A stretch of 34,182 bases of DNA. Origin: a virus. Where the stretch lies: positions 1-34,182 of IMG/VR virus record IMGVR_UViG_3300048032_000055; one strand, given 5' to 3'. Below are positions 16,452-25,219 of the stretch, piece by piece (within the stretch, counting starts at the first letter, position 1; each line of letters opens with the position of its first letter). The notes beneath the pieces were generated by a model. The model was given only the letters and a program-made list of their open reading frames with translations, did no database searches and had not been told where the DNA came from. Made by a program: the position numbers and the translations under genes.

Positions 16452-18293
16452 TTAATGTATTTCACTATACGTGTTACCGTACTGTACGTCAATACCAAGG
16501 TCAACATTTAATTTGAGTTCTTGGTTAACTTTTTCAATAGCCCAGTTAAGTGTTGCAGTATGATCACTCTCATCACCTATCTTAACTTGGTTAATTGACT
16601 CGTCGTGAAACTGCCCAAGTATATTGGGACGTTTCGTCATGTAGTATGCCACCCACTTGTCAAAGCAGTAAGCACCTGTTGATTGGTTAAGAGTAGAGAA
16701 TACATCCTTCTCATACCTAAGACTGTGCCAGAACTTACTGACTGGATTCTGTACCCACATCTCGTTGTTGATTGTACGAACTAGTTGAGACTCAGAGAAA
16801 GCCTTGACTGACCAATTACGATCCCAATATGCAGATAACAAAGCAGCTGCTTCATACACTGACATACCTGTAGTACGTGATAACTTAGGCGCACCAACAC
16901 CATAGGTAGCAGAGTAGTTCACCACCTTGTAGTTCTTACGTAAGGACTTGAGTGAAGTCTTACCTGAGTTGTGATCATCAATTTGTTTTTGAGTCACAGC
17001 TCCAGCATGTTTAGCTAAGTCAAGGTGAGGATCAAAGCCTTCCTTAGACATCTCTTCAACATAATCTGGGTCGTAAGGTTTCATGTAATGACGCTTAGTC
17101 GTATCCTCTAAGGATGTCATATCAGCACCACACAGTACATAACCATCATCAGCTATCAAGCAACCACGTATCTCCTTACCCCAAGGCTTATCAACACCTG
17201 GTAGATTTACTAATGGCTTCCTATGCTTGAAGCGTAAAGTATTAGTAAGACCTGCAATACCTGCCTTAACATACCCATCACGTTCACACTCAACAAATGC
17301 TTGAAAGATAGACAGTCTGTGTTGAATAACAGTAAGACCATCAAGCACAGACACAGAGTTGTTAGTCTCTGCTAGTAACTTGACTGAGTCAGTAAGCTCA
17401 CCATCCTTACGTACTTGAGGAATAGTTCTCTCACTACCATCATCTTCTTTGACATACTTATGAGTACAAGGATTCCAACCTAAAGAGTACAACCAATCTT
17501 TAACTTGGTCGGACGAATTAGGATTAGGTTCTTCCCAACCTTTGACGATAGAGACAGGCTCATCGTGGTGGCTAGGTAGTCCATGCTCTGACAGAAGATC
17601 GAACCACTTCTGACCATGAGAAGAAGGTGTACCATCTTTCTTAAAGCATACCTTTGGCTTACGTTTGATTGTCATTATCTTACGTTTAGGCATAACAGTC
17701 TTAAGTTCTGCCACCCTTGATTCTTGTTGTTCAATCAAGGTTGTAATACTAGAGTCAGCTAAAGACTTATCAAGCTTCCAACCTGTACGTTCAGCTATAG
17801 ATGCACAACGCATCTTGAACTCTAAGTACCTAAAGAACTTATCAAGTAATACATTGTCGTTATAGATAAACTTAAATCGTTTGACTAAGTTATTCCATAA
17901 TGCCCAGTTGATACGTACATCCTCTGAACAACGATGGGCATACTCTTCTTGAGTAAGATTTTGCCAATCATCTATTACAGGTTTAGGTATACCAAAGTCT
18001 TCACCAAAGCTATCAAGTCCATGCTTTGCTCTGTTGTAATTAAGAACCCAAGACATAGGTAAGGTGTCGAACAGTCTAGCTCTTATCCTAATACCAAGTA
18101 GCTTCTCAAGTAAAGGTACATCATAGCCAATTATATTGTGGCCAATCAATCCTTTCTGAGATAACAATAGCTTACGCATATCATCATACTTGAACAGGGT
18201 TACAGGGCTTGAACCATCAGCGGTATAAGATAGACAATGTATTCTAGTAGCATCTTCCAAAAGGTTATCAGCTTCTACATCAAATACTATCAT
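16452..18293 (-). CDS. Family A DNA polymerase with 3'-5' exonuclease
   Basis: The replicative polymerase has 613 aa. Exonuclease: FDVEAD (Asp5, Glu7), HNIIGYD (Asp58) and HRCSEDV (Asp125). The Tyr expected four residues before Asp125 is Arg121, with His120 instead five before it. Polymerase: motif A CGADMTSLE (Asp391, Glu396), motif B RKNYKVVNYSATYG (Arg452, Lys456, Tyr460, Tyr464), motif C FHDE (His563, Asp564, Glu565). Tyr460 occupies the E. coli Phe762 site, as Tyr526 does in T7. There is no 5' nuclease domain. The ATG overlaps the primase-helicase stop (ATGA), so both replisome parts are co-translated. Confidence 0.95.
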   Translation of the reverse strand: MIVFDVEADNLLEDATRIHCLSYTADGSSPVTLFKYDDMRKLLLSQKGLIGHNIIGYDVPLLEKLLGIRIRARLFDTLPMSWVLNYNRAKHGLDSFGEDFGIPKPVIDDWQNLTQEEYAHRCSEDVRINWALWNNLVKRFKFIYNDNVLLDKFFRYLEFKMRCASIAERTGWKLDKSLADSSITTLIEQQESRVAELKTVMPKRKIMTIKRKPKVCFKKDGTPSSHGQKWFDLLSEHGLPSHHDEPVSIVKGWEEPNPNSSDQVKDWLYSLGWNPCTHKYVKEDDGSERTIPQVRKDGELTDSVKLLAETNNSVSVLDGLTVIQHRLSIFQAFVECERDGYVKAGIAGLTNTLRFKHRKPLVNLPGVDKPWGKEIRGCLIADDGYVLCGADMTSLEDTTKRHYMKPYDPDYVEEMSKEGFDPHLDLAKHAGAVTQKQIDDHNSGKTSLKSLRKNYKVVNYSATYGVGAPKLSRTTGMSVYEAAALLSAYWDRNWSVKAFSESQLVRTINNEMWVQNPVSKFWHSLRYEKDVFSTLNQSTGAYCFDKWVAYYMTKRPNILGQFHDESINQVKIGDESDHTATLNWAIEKVNQELKLNVDLGIDVQYGNTYSEIH

Positions 18294-19897
18294 GCCGCAA
18301 TGTCACTCCTATTATATGGTGCATCTTCAGATAAGATCGTAGTGTCTGGATCATAATATACTGAACCTGCATTACCTAATTTAGCGAATGGTCTGTTCTT
18401 GTCAACAATAAAGGTTGTGGTATTTTGTAGCACCTCATCTTCAGTCTCGACATCACGTTCAATCTTAATACAAATGATTGCTTCTTCTTCTAGTGAAGCC
18501 GCATACTTTGTACGTCCATCATCATTCACCTGTGATATAAAGATTACACCAATGTTTAACTCCTTGGCTAACTGTGCGGCTCGTGAACCTAATGTAGTAA
18601 GTACACTTGTAGCACCATCAACACCTGAGCTAGATAGATAAGCAAGACGTTGAACATGGTCAATGAATATAAACCCTGCACCATACACAGTAGCCGCAAG
18701 ACGTATGTAATCAAGTAGCTTTAGTGGATCATCGTGCGACATCATCTCAAAGATAATAGTACGTTCACCTTTAGTCATCTCCTTAGCGGCGGTGATAACT
18801 TCTTGTTCAGACACATTGTTTTCTTTAGCATCATCTTTAGTCCTGACATTGACACCTAGTTGATATGTAGCCATTGATCTATAGGTAGTAGACTTCATCT
18901 CTTCCATGTGTAGTAAAGCAACACGGCTCTCTTCGTCACGCAGTAGGCCTGTCTCGAAGTAACGTATCACCTCTGTCTTACCAGTACCTCTTGGTGCTTT
19001 GATGAATGTGATACCACCTTTGACCATACCTCTGATCTTATCATCAAGACCTGTATGACCTGTAGGTACATACTCATATGGGTTCTCATTAAGGATAGCA
19101 TCTTCTACATCTTGATCAGAACAGAAGAAGTTTTCTGGTGAATAACGTTGAGGCTTACGTGCCGCCCACATTAGATCATCACCATCACCTGACTGTAAGA
19201 AGTCATTGGCATCTTTGTGCTTAGACATTGGTACATACCAGAACTTATCAGGGAATGCAGAGTATAGTTTATCTGCAGCTCTACGTCCTGCATCATCAAG
19301 CTCACCTGCATAGATGATCTCTTTGAATGAGGATAAGTAGATATGATTGTGCTTGATAAACTTCTCACCAATAGATGCACTAGGTAGTGACTTGACTGGA
19401 AATGTCTTACCTAGTATTTGGTATAGACTTGCCGCATCAAACTCACCTTCAGTAAGGTAGATACGTTTGCTTGAGCCTGAGTTAAACTCTGGGCCAAACA
19501 AATGATTCATACCCATACCTCTATCTTTAGTCCACGTCTTAGACTTGTCTGACACTAGCCTGTACTTGACTGTGTGTGGGTACTTGTACGCATACCTGAC
19601 TGCTTCACCTTTATCACCAGTCTGTAATTGTATTCCAAAAAGCTCACAAACATCAGGGTCAATAGACCTGATACCATTGTAAGTTCCACCCGTTACGGGT
19701 ATTTCCATAGGCTTTCTCCTTTCCTTGAGAGGGTACTCCTGCTTGACCCAATCATATGTTTGTGACATATCCTTAGATGGATATGATCTACTACAAGAAT
19801 GACATTGACCATAGCCATCATCATTCCAATTAAACGCATCGCTTGAACCGCAATCTGTATACGGACAAGCTAAGTGTGGGTTATCTCCTATCGCCAT
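18290..19897 (-). CDS. T7 gp4-like DNA primase-helicase
   Basis: The 535-aa bifunctional replisome protein has an N-terminal zinc finger with Cys11, Cys16, Cys32 and Cys35, a TOPRIM primase with LTEGEFDA (Glu150) and ELDDAGR (Glu199, Asp201; T7 has Asp at the first site), and KDANDFL (228-234). The hexameric RecA-like helicase has Walker A APRGTGKT (301-308), Walker B FIFIDHVQRL, a GVIFISQVND strand, and VDKNRPF near the C-terminus. It unwinds the fork and lays RNA primers for the adjacent polymerase. GAGGG precedes the ATG. It overlaps a small membrane protein gene by 17 nt. Confidence 0.94.
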   Translation of the reverse strand: MAIGDNPHLACPYTDCGSSDAFNWNDDGYGQCHSCSRSYPSKDMSQTYDWVKQEYPLKERRKPMEIPVTGGTYNGIRSIDPDVCELFGIQLQTGDKGEAVRYAYKYPHTVKYRLVSDKSKTWTKDRGMGMNHLFGPEFNSGSSKRIYLTEGEFDAASLYQILGKTFPVKSLPSASIGEKFIKHNHIYLSSFKEIIYAGELDDAGRRAADKLYSAFPDKFWYVPMSKHKDANDFLQSGDGDDLMWAARKPQRYSPENFFCSDQDVEDAILNENPYEYVPTGHTGLDDKIRGMVKGGITFIKAPRGTGKTEVIRYFETGLLRDEESRVALLHMEEMKSTTYRSMATYQLGVNVRTKDDAKENNVSEQEVITAAKEMTKGERTIIFEMMSHDDPLKLLDYIRLAATVYGAGFIFIDHVQRLAYLSSSGVDGATSVLTTLGSRAAQLAKELNIGVIFISQVNDDGRTKYAASLEEEAIICIKIERDVETEDEVLQNTTTFIVDKNRPFAKLGNAGSVYYDPDTTILSEDAPYNRSDIAA

Positions 19898-20066
19898 TAA
19901 TTATATCCCTCATCATCTCATATATAAACATGATTGAAACAAAAGGCCAGAGAATAGCTAGCTTATATGTACCTTTATTGTCATCATTCATTGATTCAAA
20001 CATACCTATGACTAGCATCATACCTAGTAGGTACATGATGACAGGTGGCCAAAGATATAGTGTCAT
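19881..20066 (-). CDS. Small two-helix membrane protein
   Basis: This 61-aa protein has two hydrophobic segments (about 4-22, YLWPPVIMYLLGMMLVIG, and 35-50, LAILWPFVSIMFIYEM) joined by a polar loop and ending in basic residues. ATGA overlap with the upstream HTH gene and overlap with the primase-helicase start support a real gene. It has no known family; superinfection exclusion, holin-like or replisome-membrane anchoring are untested options. Confidence 0.6.
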   Translation of the reverse strand: MTLYLWPPVIMYLLGMMLVIGMFESMNDDNKGTYKLAILWPFVSIMFIYEMMRDIINGDRR

Positions 20067-20278
20067 GCATCTTCCCCTTGCAATACGTAACGTACATAAC
20101 GTTGACCTGTAACAGGGTGCTTCTTCTTGACACTAAGTATGTCGTGACCAAGCTTACGTAGCTCTTGTATACGTTTGGTTAAGCAACTGATGCTATAATC
20201 TATCATAGCCTCACGTACTGTAATACCCTTAGTTGTTCTAAGGTGTGTCATAATTAATTCATGTTGTGATTTACTCAT
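20063..20278 (-). CDS. Small winged-helix/HTH DNA-binding protein
   Basis: This 71-aa protein has KSQHELIMTHLRTTKGITVREAMIDYSISCLTKRIQELRKLGHDI, a helix-turn-helix pattern in which SISCLTKRIQEL is the likely recognition helix, followed by a strand pair VKKKHPVTGQRYVRYVL that looks like a wing. Phages often carry such small HTH proteins near replication genes. It is the clearest candidate in the window for a regulator that might bind the repeat arrays at 22441 and 28613, but nothing links them directly. ATGA overlaps join it to both neighbours. Confidence 0.7.
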   Translation of the reverse strand: MSKSQHELIMTHLRTTKGITVREAMIDYSISCLTKRIQELRKLGHDILSVKKKHPVTGQRYVRYVLQGEDA

Positions 20279-20520
20279 CGTTTTTCCTTTCCGATTAGTT
20301 CTAGTTTAAATAGGCCTTCAGTCTGCCTCATGGAAGACCACAAGTCAAGTAATTGTTTATAGGATATTTCAATCACCTGGTGTGTGTCTATTTCTTCTAC
20401 GTATTGTCTTAAGAAAACAACACCATTGTTCTCAAGATACATTTCAATATCATCAAAGTTATTCTGTTCATCCATACTAGTAACGACAGAATAATCTTTT
20501 TCAAATTCAACTGTGAACAT
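20275..20520 (-). CDS. Small hypothetical protein
   Basis: This 81-aa acidic protein begins FTVEFEKDYSVVTSMDEQNNFDDIEMYLENNGVVFLRQY. GGAGG inside the thyX end lies 9 nt upstream of its ATG, and thyX overlaps it by 14 nt. The strand-helix-strand pattern suggests a small globular protein. No domain is recognised. It is co-expressed with ThyX and the HTH protein. Confidence 0.6.
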   Translation of the reverse strand: MFTVEFEKDYSVVTSMDEQNNFDDIEMYLENNGVVFLRQYVEEIDTHQVIEISYKQLLDLWSSMRQTEGLFKLELIGKEKR

Positions 20521-21142
20521 TTCTCAATGCCTCCCATGATACTGGAAATAGTTCAGACATCTTAGTATCTATTTGTTTTGCAACTATACGTGTTTCAAAC
20601 TGTGTGTCTTTACTACATCTTAGGTTACACATATCTGCAAAGGCATCGAGACTACCACTCCAATACCACTCAGTCATTGTACTCTGAGGTAGTACCATAC
20701 GTGCTTGCTCTTCGCATACACCAGATTTAAGAAGATGTTTATACAGTGATGTAACATAGTCTAAAGTAGTACTGATATGTATATCACTTATAATAGTACT
20801 CTCACTACTACCTTGTTTTTTATCTAGTACCCCAGCTCTCCATGTTGTAGGCTCGAAGTACTTAGGTTCTGTTGACACATATCTACGGCTGATCTCATTC
20901 CAACGTAGGAACTTATGCTTCACTAGCTGACGTGCAACAAACACTGGTGCTACTATATGGAAGGTAGCAAATGCATGACCGAATGGGGACATATGCTTAT
21001 GTTTAGCAAGGAAACGTATTAGTTTAGCATCCTTATCTTCGTCAAATGTATCATGGTTTTTACCATAGCTAACTCTTGCCGCATTGACTATAGATAAATC
21101 ACTACCCATGTGGTCAATGTAAATTGATTTTATTGATTGCAT
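20507..21142 (-). CDS. thyX: Flavin-dependent thymidylate synthase ThyX
   Basis: The 211-aa enzyme makes dTMP from dUMP using FAD, NADPH and methylene-tetrahydrofolate. The family signature RHRxxSxNExSxRY appears as KHKFLRWNEISRRY (75-88): both outer Arg of RHR are Lys and the first Ser is Arg, but Asn82, Glu83, Ser85, Arg87 and Tyr88 are kept. EEQARMVLPQS and DTQFETRIVAKQI supply the later dUMP/FAD-binding blocks. Length is normal. AAAGGAAA precedes the ATG. Many lytic marine phages carry thyX beside an RNR to raise the dTTP supply. Confidence 0.92.
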   Translation of the reverse strand: MQSIKSIYIDHMGSDLSIVNAARVSYGKNHDTFDEDKDAKLIRFLAKHKHMSPFGHAFATFHIVAPVFVARQLVKHKFLRWNEISRRYVSTEPKYFEPTTWRAGVLDKKQGSSESTIISDIHISTTLDYVTSLYKHLLKSGVCEEQARMVLPQSTMTEWYWSGSLDAFADMCNLRCSKDTQFETRIVAKQIDTKMSELFPVSWEALRNVHS

Positions 21143-21342
21143 ATTGATTTCCTTTCTTTAACCCAAAGTCTTTTAAGACTCTTGTGTCTACCACCTTTAG
21201 CACCAGTTGACTGCCTGTTTCTTTGAGCTGTCCACTGATCACCTTCCTTATAGGTTCTCATGTTGAATACCTCACGCATCCTTTCATTCTCAGCTTTACA
21301 CACTGACATGTGGGCTAGCCTTAGTCTATCTTGAACATCCAT
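21130..21342 (-). CDS. Small basic hypothetical protein
   Basis: This 70-aa protein has a helical N-terminal half (DVQDRLRLAHMSVCKAENERMREVF) and a basic C-terminal half (GAKGGRHKSLKRLWVKERK). Its ATG shares a base with the integrase stop and has AAGGAG upstream; it overlaps thyX by 13 nt. It might bind nucleic acid. An excisionase-like role is conceivable from its place after the integrase, but no HTH is clear. Confidence 0.55.
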   Translation of the reverse strand: MDVQDRLRLAHMSVCKAENERMREVFNMRTYKEGDQWTAQRNRQSTGAKGGRHKSLKRLWVKERKSICNQ

Positions 21343-22430
21343 TATTCTTTACTCCTTCTACTTAGTGCGGACTTTGCCGCTTTTAAATTGTGTTTAACAT
21401 ATGGGTTAAGACTTGCCACATTCTTATGACCTGTAACAGACATGATTGCAAGGTGGTCTATCTCACTGTCAATCATCTGGTTGATGGCTGTCTTTCTAAG
21501 ATCACCCACACGTAGATCAGAAGGTAGTCCTGACAGCTCCTTAATCTGTCTGACTAGTACACCTGCAGAGGCATGGTCAAACGCCCTGTATGCCCCATCT
21601 GAAGGCCTCTGAAAGGGTACTACATATTCTTGGAAGTCCCAGTCACCTTTCTGTTGTAGTAACATAGAAGTCAAAGGTTCTTCTAATGGTAGCTCAACTG
21701 TAGCACCACGTTTACTTTGACGTATCTTTACCATGTTGATATCAAAATGTATGTTGTCCCACTTGAGAGTGTAGATATCAATAGGTCTTTGCGCCCACTC
21801 ATAAGCCATCAGAACACAAAGGCCTATGTTTCTAAACTTAAAATCTGAGAAGGCTACATCACAGAACTTCTCAACCTGTTCATTATTCCATATAGTTGAA
21901 CGTGTCTCATGGGTTCTCTTATTAACATGAGTTACAGGGTTGTTGTTAACAATGCCTAATGAACGACAGTAATTCATAATCATAGATAGAGACCTACTGT
22001 ACTCATTAGCTGTGTTAGTACTTACATTTTCTTCCCAAGTATCATAGGCTTCGGTACATACTGGAGTTGTAACTCTATCAATTCTAAAACTACCAAACTC
22101 TTTACCATATATTTCTGTACGACAGATACACTTTAGATTGTGAGTATAGTTATCTTGGGTATTGGGCGACAAAGAATTAAAGTGTTTGGTTTTAAAGTAG
22201 TAACCTACTATTTGATTTAGGTTTGATAACCTACCTATATCACCTGCTACTAACTCACCTTTACGAAAGGCATCTATCTTATCTAAGAGCTTTGGTATCT
22301 CTACCCTTGCAGTTCTACCATCTCTAAATGTCTGAGACTTAACTATACCTGCTGACACTACGTCTTGAGGTGGTCTAAATACCCAAGACGTACTGCCGTT
22401 CTTACGACTAGTCTTAGTTGTATACTTCAT
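21342..22430 (-). CDS. Tyrosine recombinase / phage integrase
   Basis: The 362-aa protein has an N-terminal arm-binding-like part (1-80), a SAM-like core-binding domain (about 85-165), and a catalytic domain with Arg215 (EWAQRPID), Lys240, Arg312 (RVGDLRK; Gly309 replaces the usual His of HxxR), His335 (VTGHKN) and Tyr344 (NPYVKH). It would join phage and host DNA at att sites. The gene starts directly after a repeat array that reaches into its ribosome-binding region. No tRNA-derived attP core is recognised in the window. Confidence 0.9.
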   Translation of the reverse strand: MKYTTKTSRKNGSTSWVFRPPQDVVSAGIVKSQTFRDGRTARVEIPKLLDKIDAFRKGELVAGDIGRLSNLNQIVGYYFKTKHFNSLSPNTQDNYTHNLKCICRTEIYGKEFGSFRIDRVTTPVCTEAYDTWEENVSTNTANEYSRSLSMIMNYCRSLGIVNNNPVTHVNKRTHETRSTIWNNEQVEKFCDVAFSDFKFRNIGLCVLMAYEWAQRPIDIYTLKWDNIHFDINMVKIRQSKRGATVELPLEEPLTSMLLQQKGDWDFQEYVVPFQRPSDGAYRAFDHASAGVLVRQIKELSGLPSDLRVGDLRKTAINQMIDSEIDHLAIMSVTGHKNVASLNPYVKHNLKAAKSALSRRSKE

Positions 22431-22440
22431 ATCTTTCCTT

Positions 22441-22514
22441 ACTTTAAGTATTATTATTAATTAATAATAGATATTAATAGTAAACTTAAAGTAACCTTAA
22501 GTATACTTTAAGTA
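22441..22514 (-). repeat. Repeat array A (TACTTWAAGTA) upstream of the integrase
   Basis: Copies of the dyad-symmetric ACTTWAAGTA word lie at 22441-22450, 22484-22493, 22494-22503 (one mismatch) and 22505-22514. The last three are spaced 10 and 11 bp apart, one helical turn. Read on the minus strand, order and flanking bases match array B at 28613-28708. The copy nearest the gene ends next to the AAGGAA ribosome-binding site, so a bound protein would block integrase expression. Confidence 0.85.
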
Positions 22515-22551
22515 CTATAAAATACATATTAATTAAAATTAATCAACCCTC

Positions 22552-22568
22552 TGTGACAACGTGTCACA
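22552..22568. repeat. Inverted repeat TGTGAC/GTCACA at the peptidase stop
   Basis: A 6-bp perfect inverted repeat with a 5-nt centre overlaps the stop codon of the peptidase gene (22564). No T run follows on the minus strand, so it is a poor terminator. It may be a protein-binding site between the peptidase and integrase genes. Confidence 0.5.
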
Positions 22569-23514
22569 TATAACGAGTAGCTACATAGTCATTGACGAAG
22601 TAGTCAGGTGAGATGTTACACTCTCTCATGATCTCTTCAGCAGTATAACCATAGGTAGCAAGCATATCAGCAATCCTATCAGGGTAATCTAATACTAGGT
22701 TGACGAGTTCTTCTGTAGCATCAGGGTTGTGAGAATAATAGTAATCATCATTGAGTGCATACTTAGTATAGATACACTCTTGTACTGTAGGGTCACGATC
22801 AATGACAATCTTTGTCCAGTCAGCTTGTAACAAACTACTGAGTAACAACTCTGCATAAGACATATCTTGTGTCTCTTTAGCTGTATGTTGATTGTAGTAA
22901 CCTACACTGATGTTAGTACACTCAGGTACTACATGAGCATACTCATTGCTGTCTGTGTAAGAACCACCATCATCGGCTACTAGCTGTGGCATACTGAGTG
23001 CAGTAGCAAAGGACTGTGCAAATTTGTTAGATGCAGTACGCATACCCATCTGGTGTGTGATAACAGACTTAGTGCCATACCTGTCGAAAGATATAACAGC
23101 ATCAGTATGATCTAACCAAGGTGGATTGTCATAGACTAGTGCCTTACTACCCTGACAACCAATCTCTTCAGCTGCATGGACTACGTATGTACCCTCTACA
23201 CCTGCATCAATCATCTTGAGTATAAGCCATATACCTGTGGTACAGTCAGCACCTAGACAGCTTGATACCTTGGGGTCAGCTACAGATATTATGTTGTTAG
23301 ATACAACAACCTTCTGCATACCCTCAGCCTTGTGTACTGTGTCGTGGTGTGCCGTAAAGCATAGACGTGGCTTAACACCAACTTGGCATATGTAATTACC
23401 ATATGGGTCAGGCTTACCAAACACAGGTTCGAGATACTCAAGACAGAATTCTTTCTGTGTCTTAGCACCTTCAGGTCGCATGTACTGCAACATATCTACT
23501 AGATTATTTTTCAT
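22564..23514 (-). CDS. M20/M28-like zinc metallopeptidase
   Basis: The protein has 316 aa from the ATG at 23514, chosen because AAGGAA lies 8 nt upstream; an ATG at 23532 would add six residues. Zinc-peptidase landmarks are TAHHDTV (His56, Asp58), LGADCTTG (Asp90), HAAEEIG (Glu116, Glu117), ISFDRYG (Asp144) and GYYNQHTAKE (His210), the full co-catalytic ligand set of di-zinc aminopeptidases and carboxypeptidases. There is no signal peptide, so it should act in the cytoplasm. A Tyr/Asp-rich C-terminal extension (about 240-316) follows. Possible jobs are peptide recycling or trimming of phage or host proteins; the substrate is unknown. Confidence 0.8.
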   Translation of the reverse strand: MKNNLVDMLQYMRPEGAKTQKEFCLEYLEPVFGKPDPYGNYICQVGVKPRLCFTAHHDTVHKAEGMQKVVVSNNIISVADPKVSSCLGADCTTGIWLILKMIDAGVEGTYVVHAAEEIGCQGSKALVYDNPPWLDHTDAVISFDRYGTKSVITHQMGMRTASNKFAQSFATALSMPQLVADDGGSYTDSNEYAHVVPECTNISVGYYNQHTAKETQDMSYAELLLSSLLQADWTKIVIDRDPTVQECIYTKYALNDDYYYSHNPDATEELVNLVLDYPDRIADMLATYGYTAEEIMRECNISPDYFVNDYVATRYM

Positions 23515-25189
23515 TATTGTTTTCCTTTTCATAAGACTTCATGTATATACCGAAGTCATTCCTTACATATTTATATTCATGACTATTATAGTTGTGACCA
23601 TCTATCTCATCTTTAGCTACAGTCTCATCTTCAATAGTACTAACCATCTGATCATTGTGGTACACTTCTCCATCCCAATCAGAACAAAAGTATTGTGCTT
23701 CAAACAATGGGGGAGATACAAATGAATCCTCAGACTCTACATATATTACCTCCTCAGAATCCCAGTACTCACCCTCACGTTCACACCATGTATACCCATC
23801 ACAACCTTCTGCAACATCATGGTATCTTCTACTACCATCGCTAGTAGTATACCATACGCATATGTGCTGGTCATTGTGATAGTATTCATCAGACCAATCA
23901 CAGTAGAAGTGTTCATCTTGAAAGCAACAGTCACAGTATACATTACCTGTGTACTCAGAGTAACGTGACTCATCTTCATGCACATTCTCTTCACAGTTAT
24001 AACAACGATTAATATCGTCACTGTATATGCCTTGGTAACCATTGCCATCAAGCTCACCACCACAACCTATAACTAGGTATTCTTTGGTATTAGCGTTACC
24101 TTCACTGTCTTTAGTACCATCAGGTAATCTACAAGCATCCAATGCTCTAGGCTCTAGGTCTAGGTATGGACCGATGTAAGCCTGAGTATCATAGTCTTTG
24201 ATAGCTGATAGTTTAGCACCTGTCCAATCAGAGTCATAGACATCACAGGCATCTATACTATCCAGATGATCTTTTAGCATATCTAATGCTTGCTGACAAG
24301 CCCCATAAACACAAGATGGTTGTGGTATACCTGAGCCATGCTTCATGTAGACAACCACACGGCCACCTATGAAACCCCTATCATCTTCAACCCATATGAT
24401 ATTGAAATCACCAGAACCATACACCTCGGTTGGATGTATAGGTAGGTTCATCGGACCATCACCATCATCAAAGGTATACCGCATACAACTAGACGCTAGT
24501 GACTTGTAAGTACCTGTAGTATTAATGTTCTGTGTACCCACCATCTTACCTGTATACACCTTACGAAAGTCATCAGGCTTACTGGACGTTTTGACTGTGT
24601 ACTCTCTGTGTGCAAAGGCATCAAGAAATTCAGTGACTAGCCTATCAACAGTCTTGTTGTCTAGCTCTGGTGCTATAGTAGACATAGCTTTTCCAGGCTT
24701 CATAGGCGTATGTAGATCAGCTAAATACTTATCACTGTTCTGATAGATACTGATATAACCATGCCTTCTCTTGGAACGCATAGGTGCAAACAAAGATAAC
24801 CTATGAGGTAAAGCGTTTATCTCTAAGGTAGAGTTATGTACGTACCCTATGTTCTCTGACAACCATTGATGCAAAGCACCATCAGGTTGCCTTGCAGGTA
24901 ATGTCCAGTCACCCCATGCTTGTATGACAGGGTCACTGTGTTCACTATCCAAGATACGCTTGACCACAAACCCATTTGACTGTGGGTCGTGTCCAAAACT
25001 AATTCTGAATTTGACATCACCAACCTCAATGAAAGCACCTGTAGGTGTATTGAACTCGATGATCATGTCGTCATCATCAACACTGAAGGGTTTGTAATCA
25101 GGTATCAACGCCAAGTGTTGCACATTATCAGGTATAAACTGAGAGTTATTAGCTAACTCCCTATTCACAATTCTAATTTCATAGCTCAT
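23504..25189 (-). CDS. Cys/Trp/Tyr-rich protein with zinc-ribbon-like motifs
   Basis: A 561-aa protein of unknown family. Residues 1-230 form a beta-rich domain. The middle (about 228-300) has SSCMRYTFDD, HPTEVYGSGDFNIIWVEDD and GGRVVVY, then a helix with PSCVYGACQQALDML. The C-terminal third is Cys-rich: Cys396-x2-Cys399 and Cys419-x2-Cys422 fit a zinc ribbon or treble clef. Two related units, FYCDWSDEYYHND (428-440) and FCSDWDGEVYHND (501-513), look like an internal duplication. It is highly acidic. It overlaps the peptidase start by 11 nt, so the two may act together. It may bind nucleic acid or a host protein. Confidence 0.7.
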   Translation of the reverse strand: MSYEIRIVNRELANNSQFIPDNVQHLALIPDYKPFSVDDDDMIIEFNTPTGAFIEVGDVKFRISFGHDPQSNGFVVKRILDSEHSDPVIQAWGDWTLPARQPDGALHQWLSENIGYVHNSTLEINALPHRLSLFAPMRSKRRHGYISIYQNSDKYLADLHTPMKPGKAMSTIAPELDNKTVDRLVTEFLDAFAHREYTVKTSSKPDDFRKVYTGKMVGTQNINTTGTYKSLASSCMRYTFDDGDGPMNLPIHPTEVYGSGDFNIIWVEDDRGFIGGRVVVYMKHGSGIPQPSCVYGACQQALDMLKDHLDSIDACDVYDSDWTGAKLSAIKDYDTQAYIGPYLDLEPRALDACRLPDGTKDSEGNANTKEYLVIGCGGELDGNGYQGIYSDDINRCYNCEENVHEDESRYSEYTGNVYCDCCFQDEHFYCDWSDEYYHNDQHICVWYTTSDGSRRYHDVAEGCDGYTWCEREGEYWDSEEVIYVESEDSFVSPPLFEAQYFCSDWDGEVYHNDQMVSTIEDETVAKDEIDGHNYNSHEYKYVRNDFGIYMKSYEKENNNEK

Positions 25190-25219
25190 AGCTATTCCTT
25201 TCTTTTACTAATAGTTTAA

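Noticed and set aside
22552-22568. CRP-like site TGTGA/TCACA
   Set aside because: The centre is 7 nt rather than 6 and the site sits on a stop codon; it is kept only as an inverted repeat.
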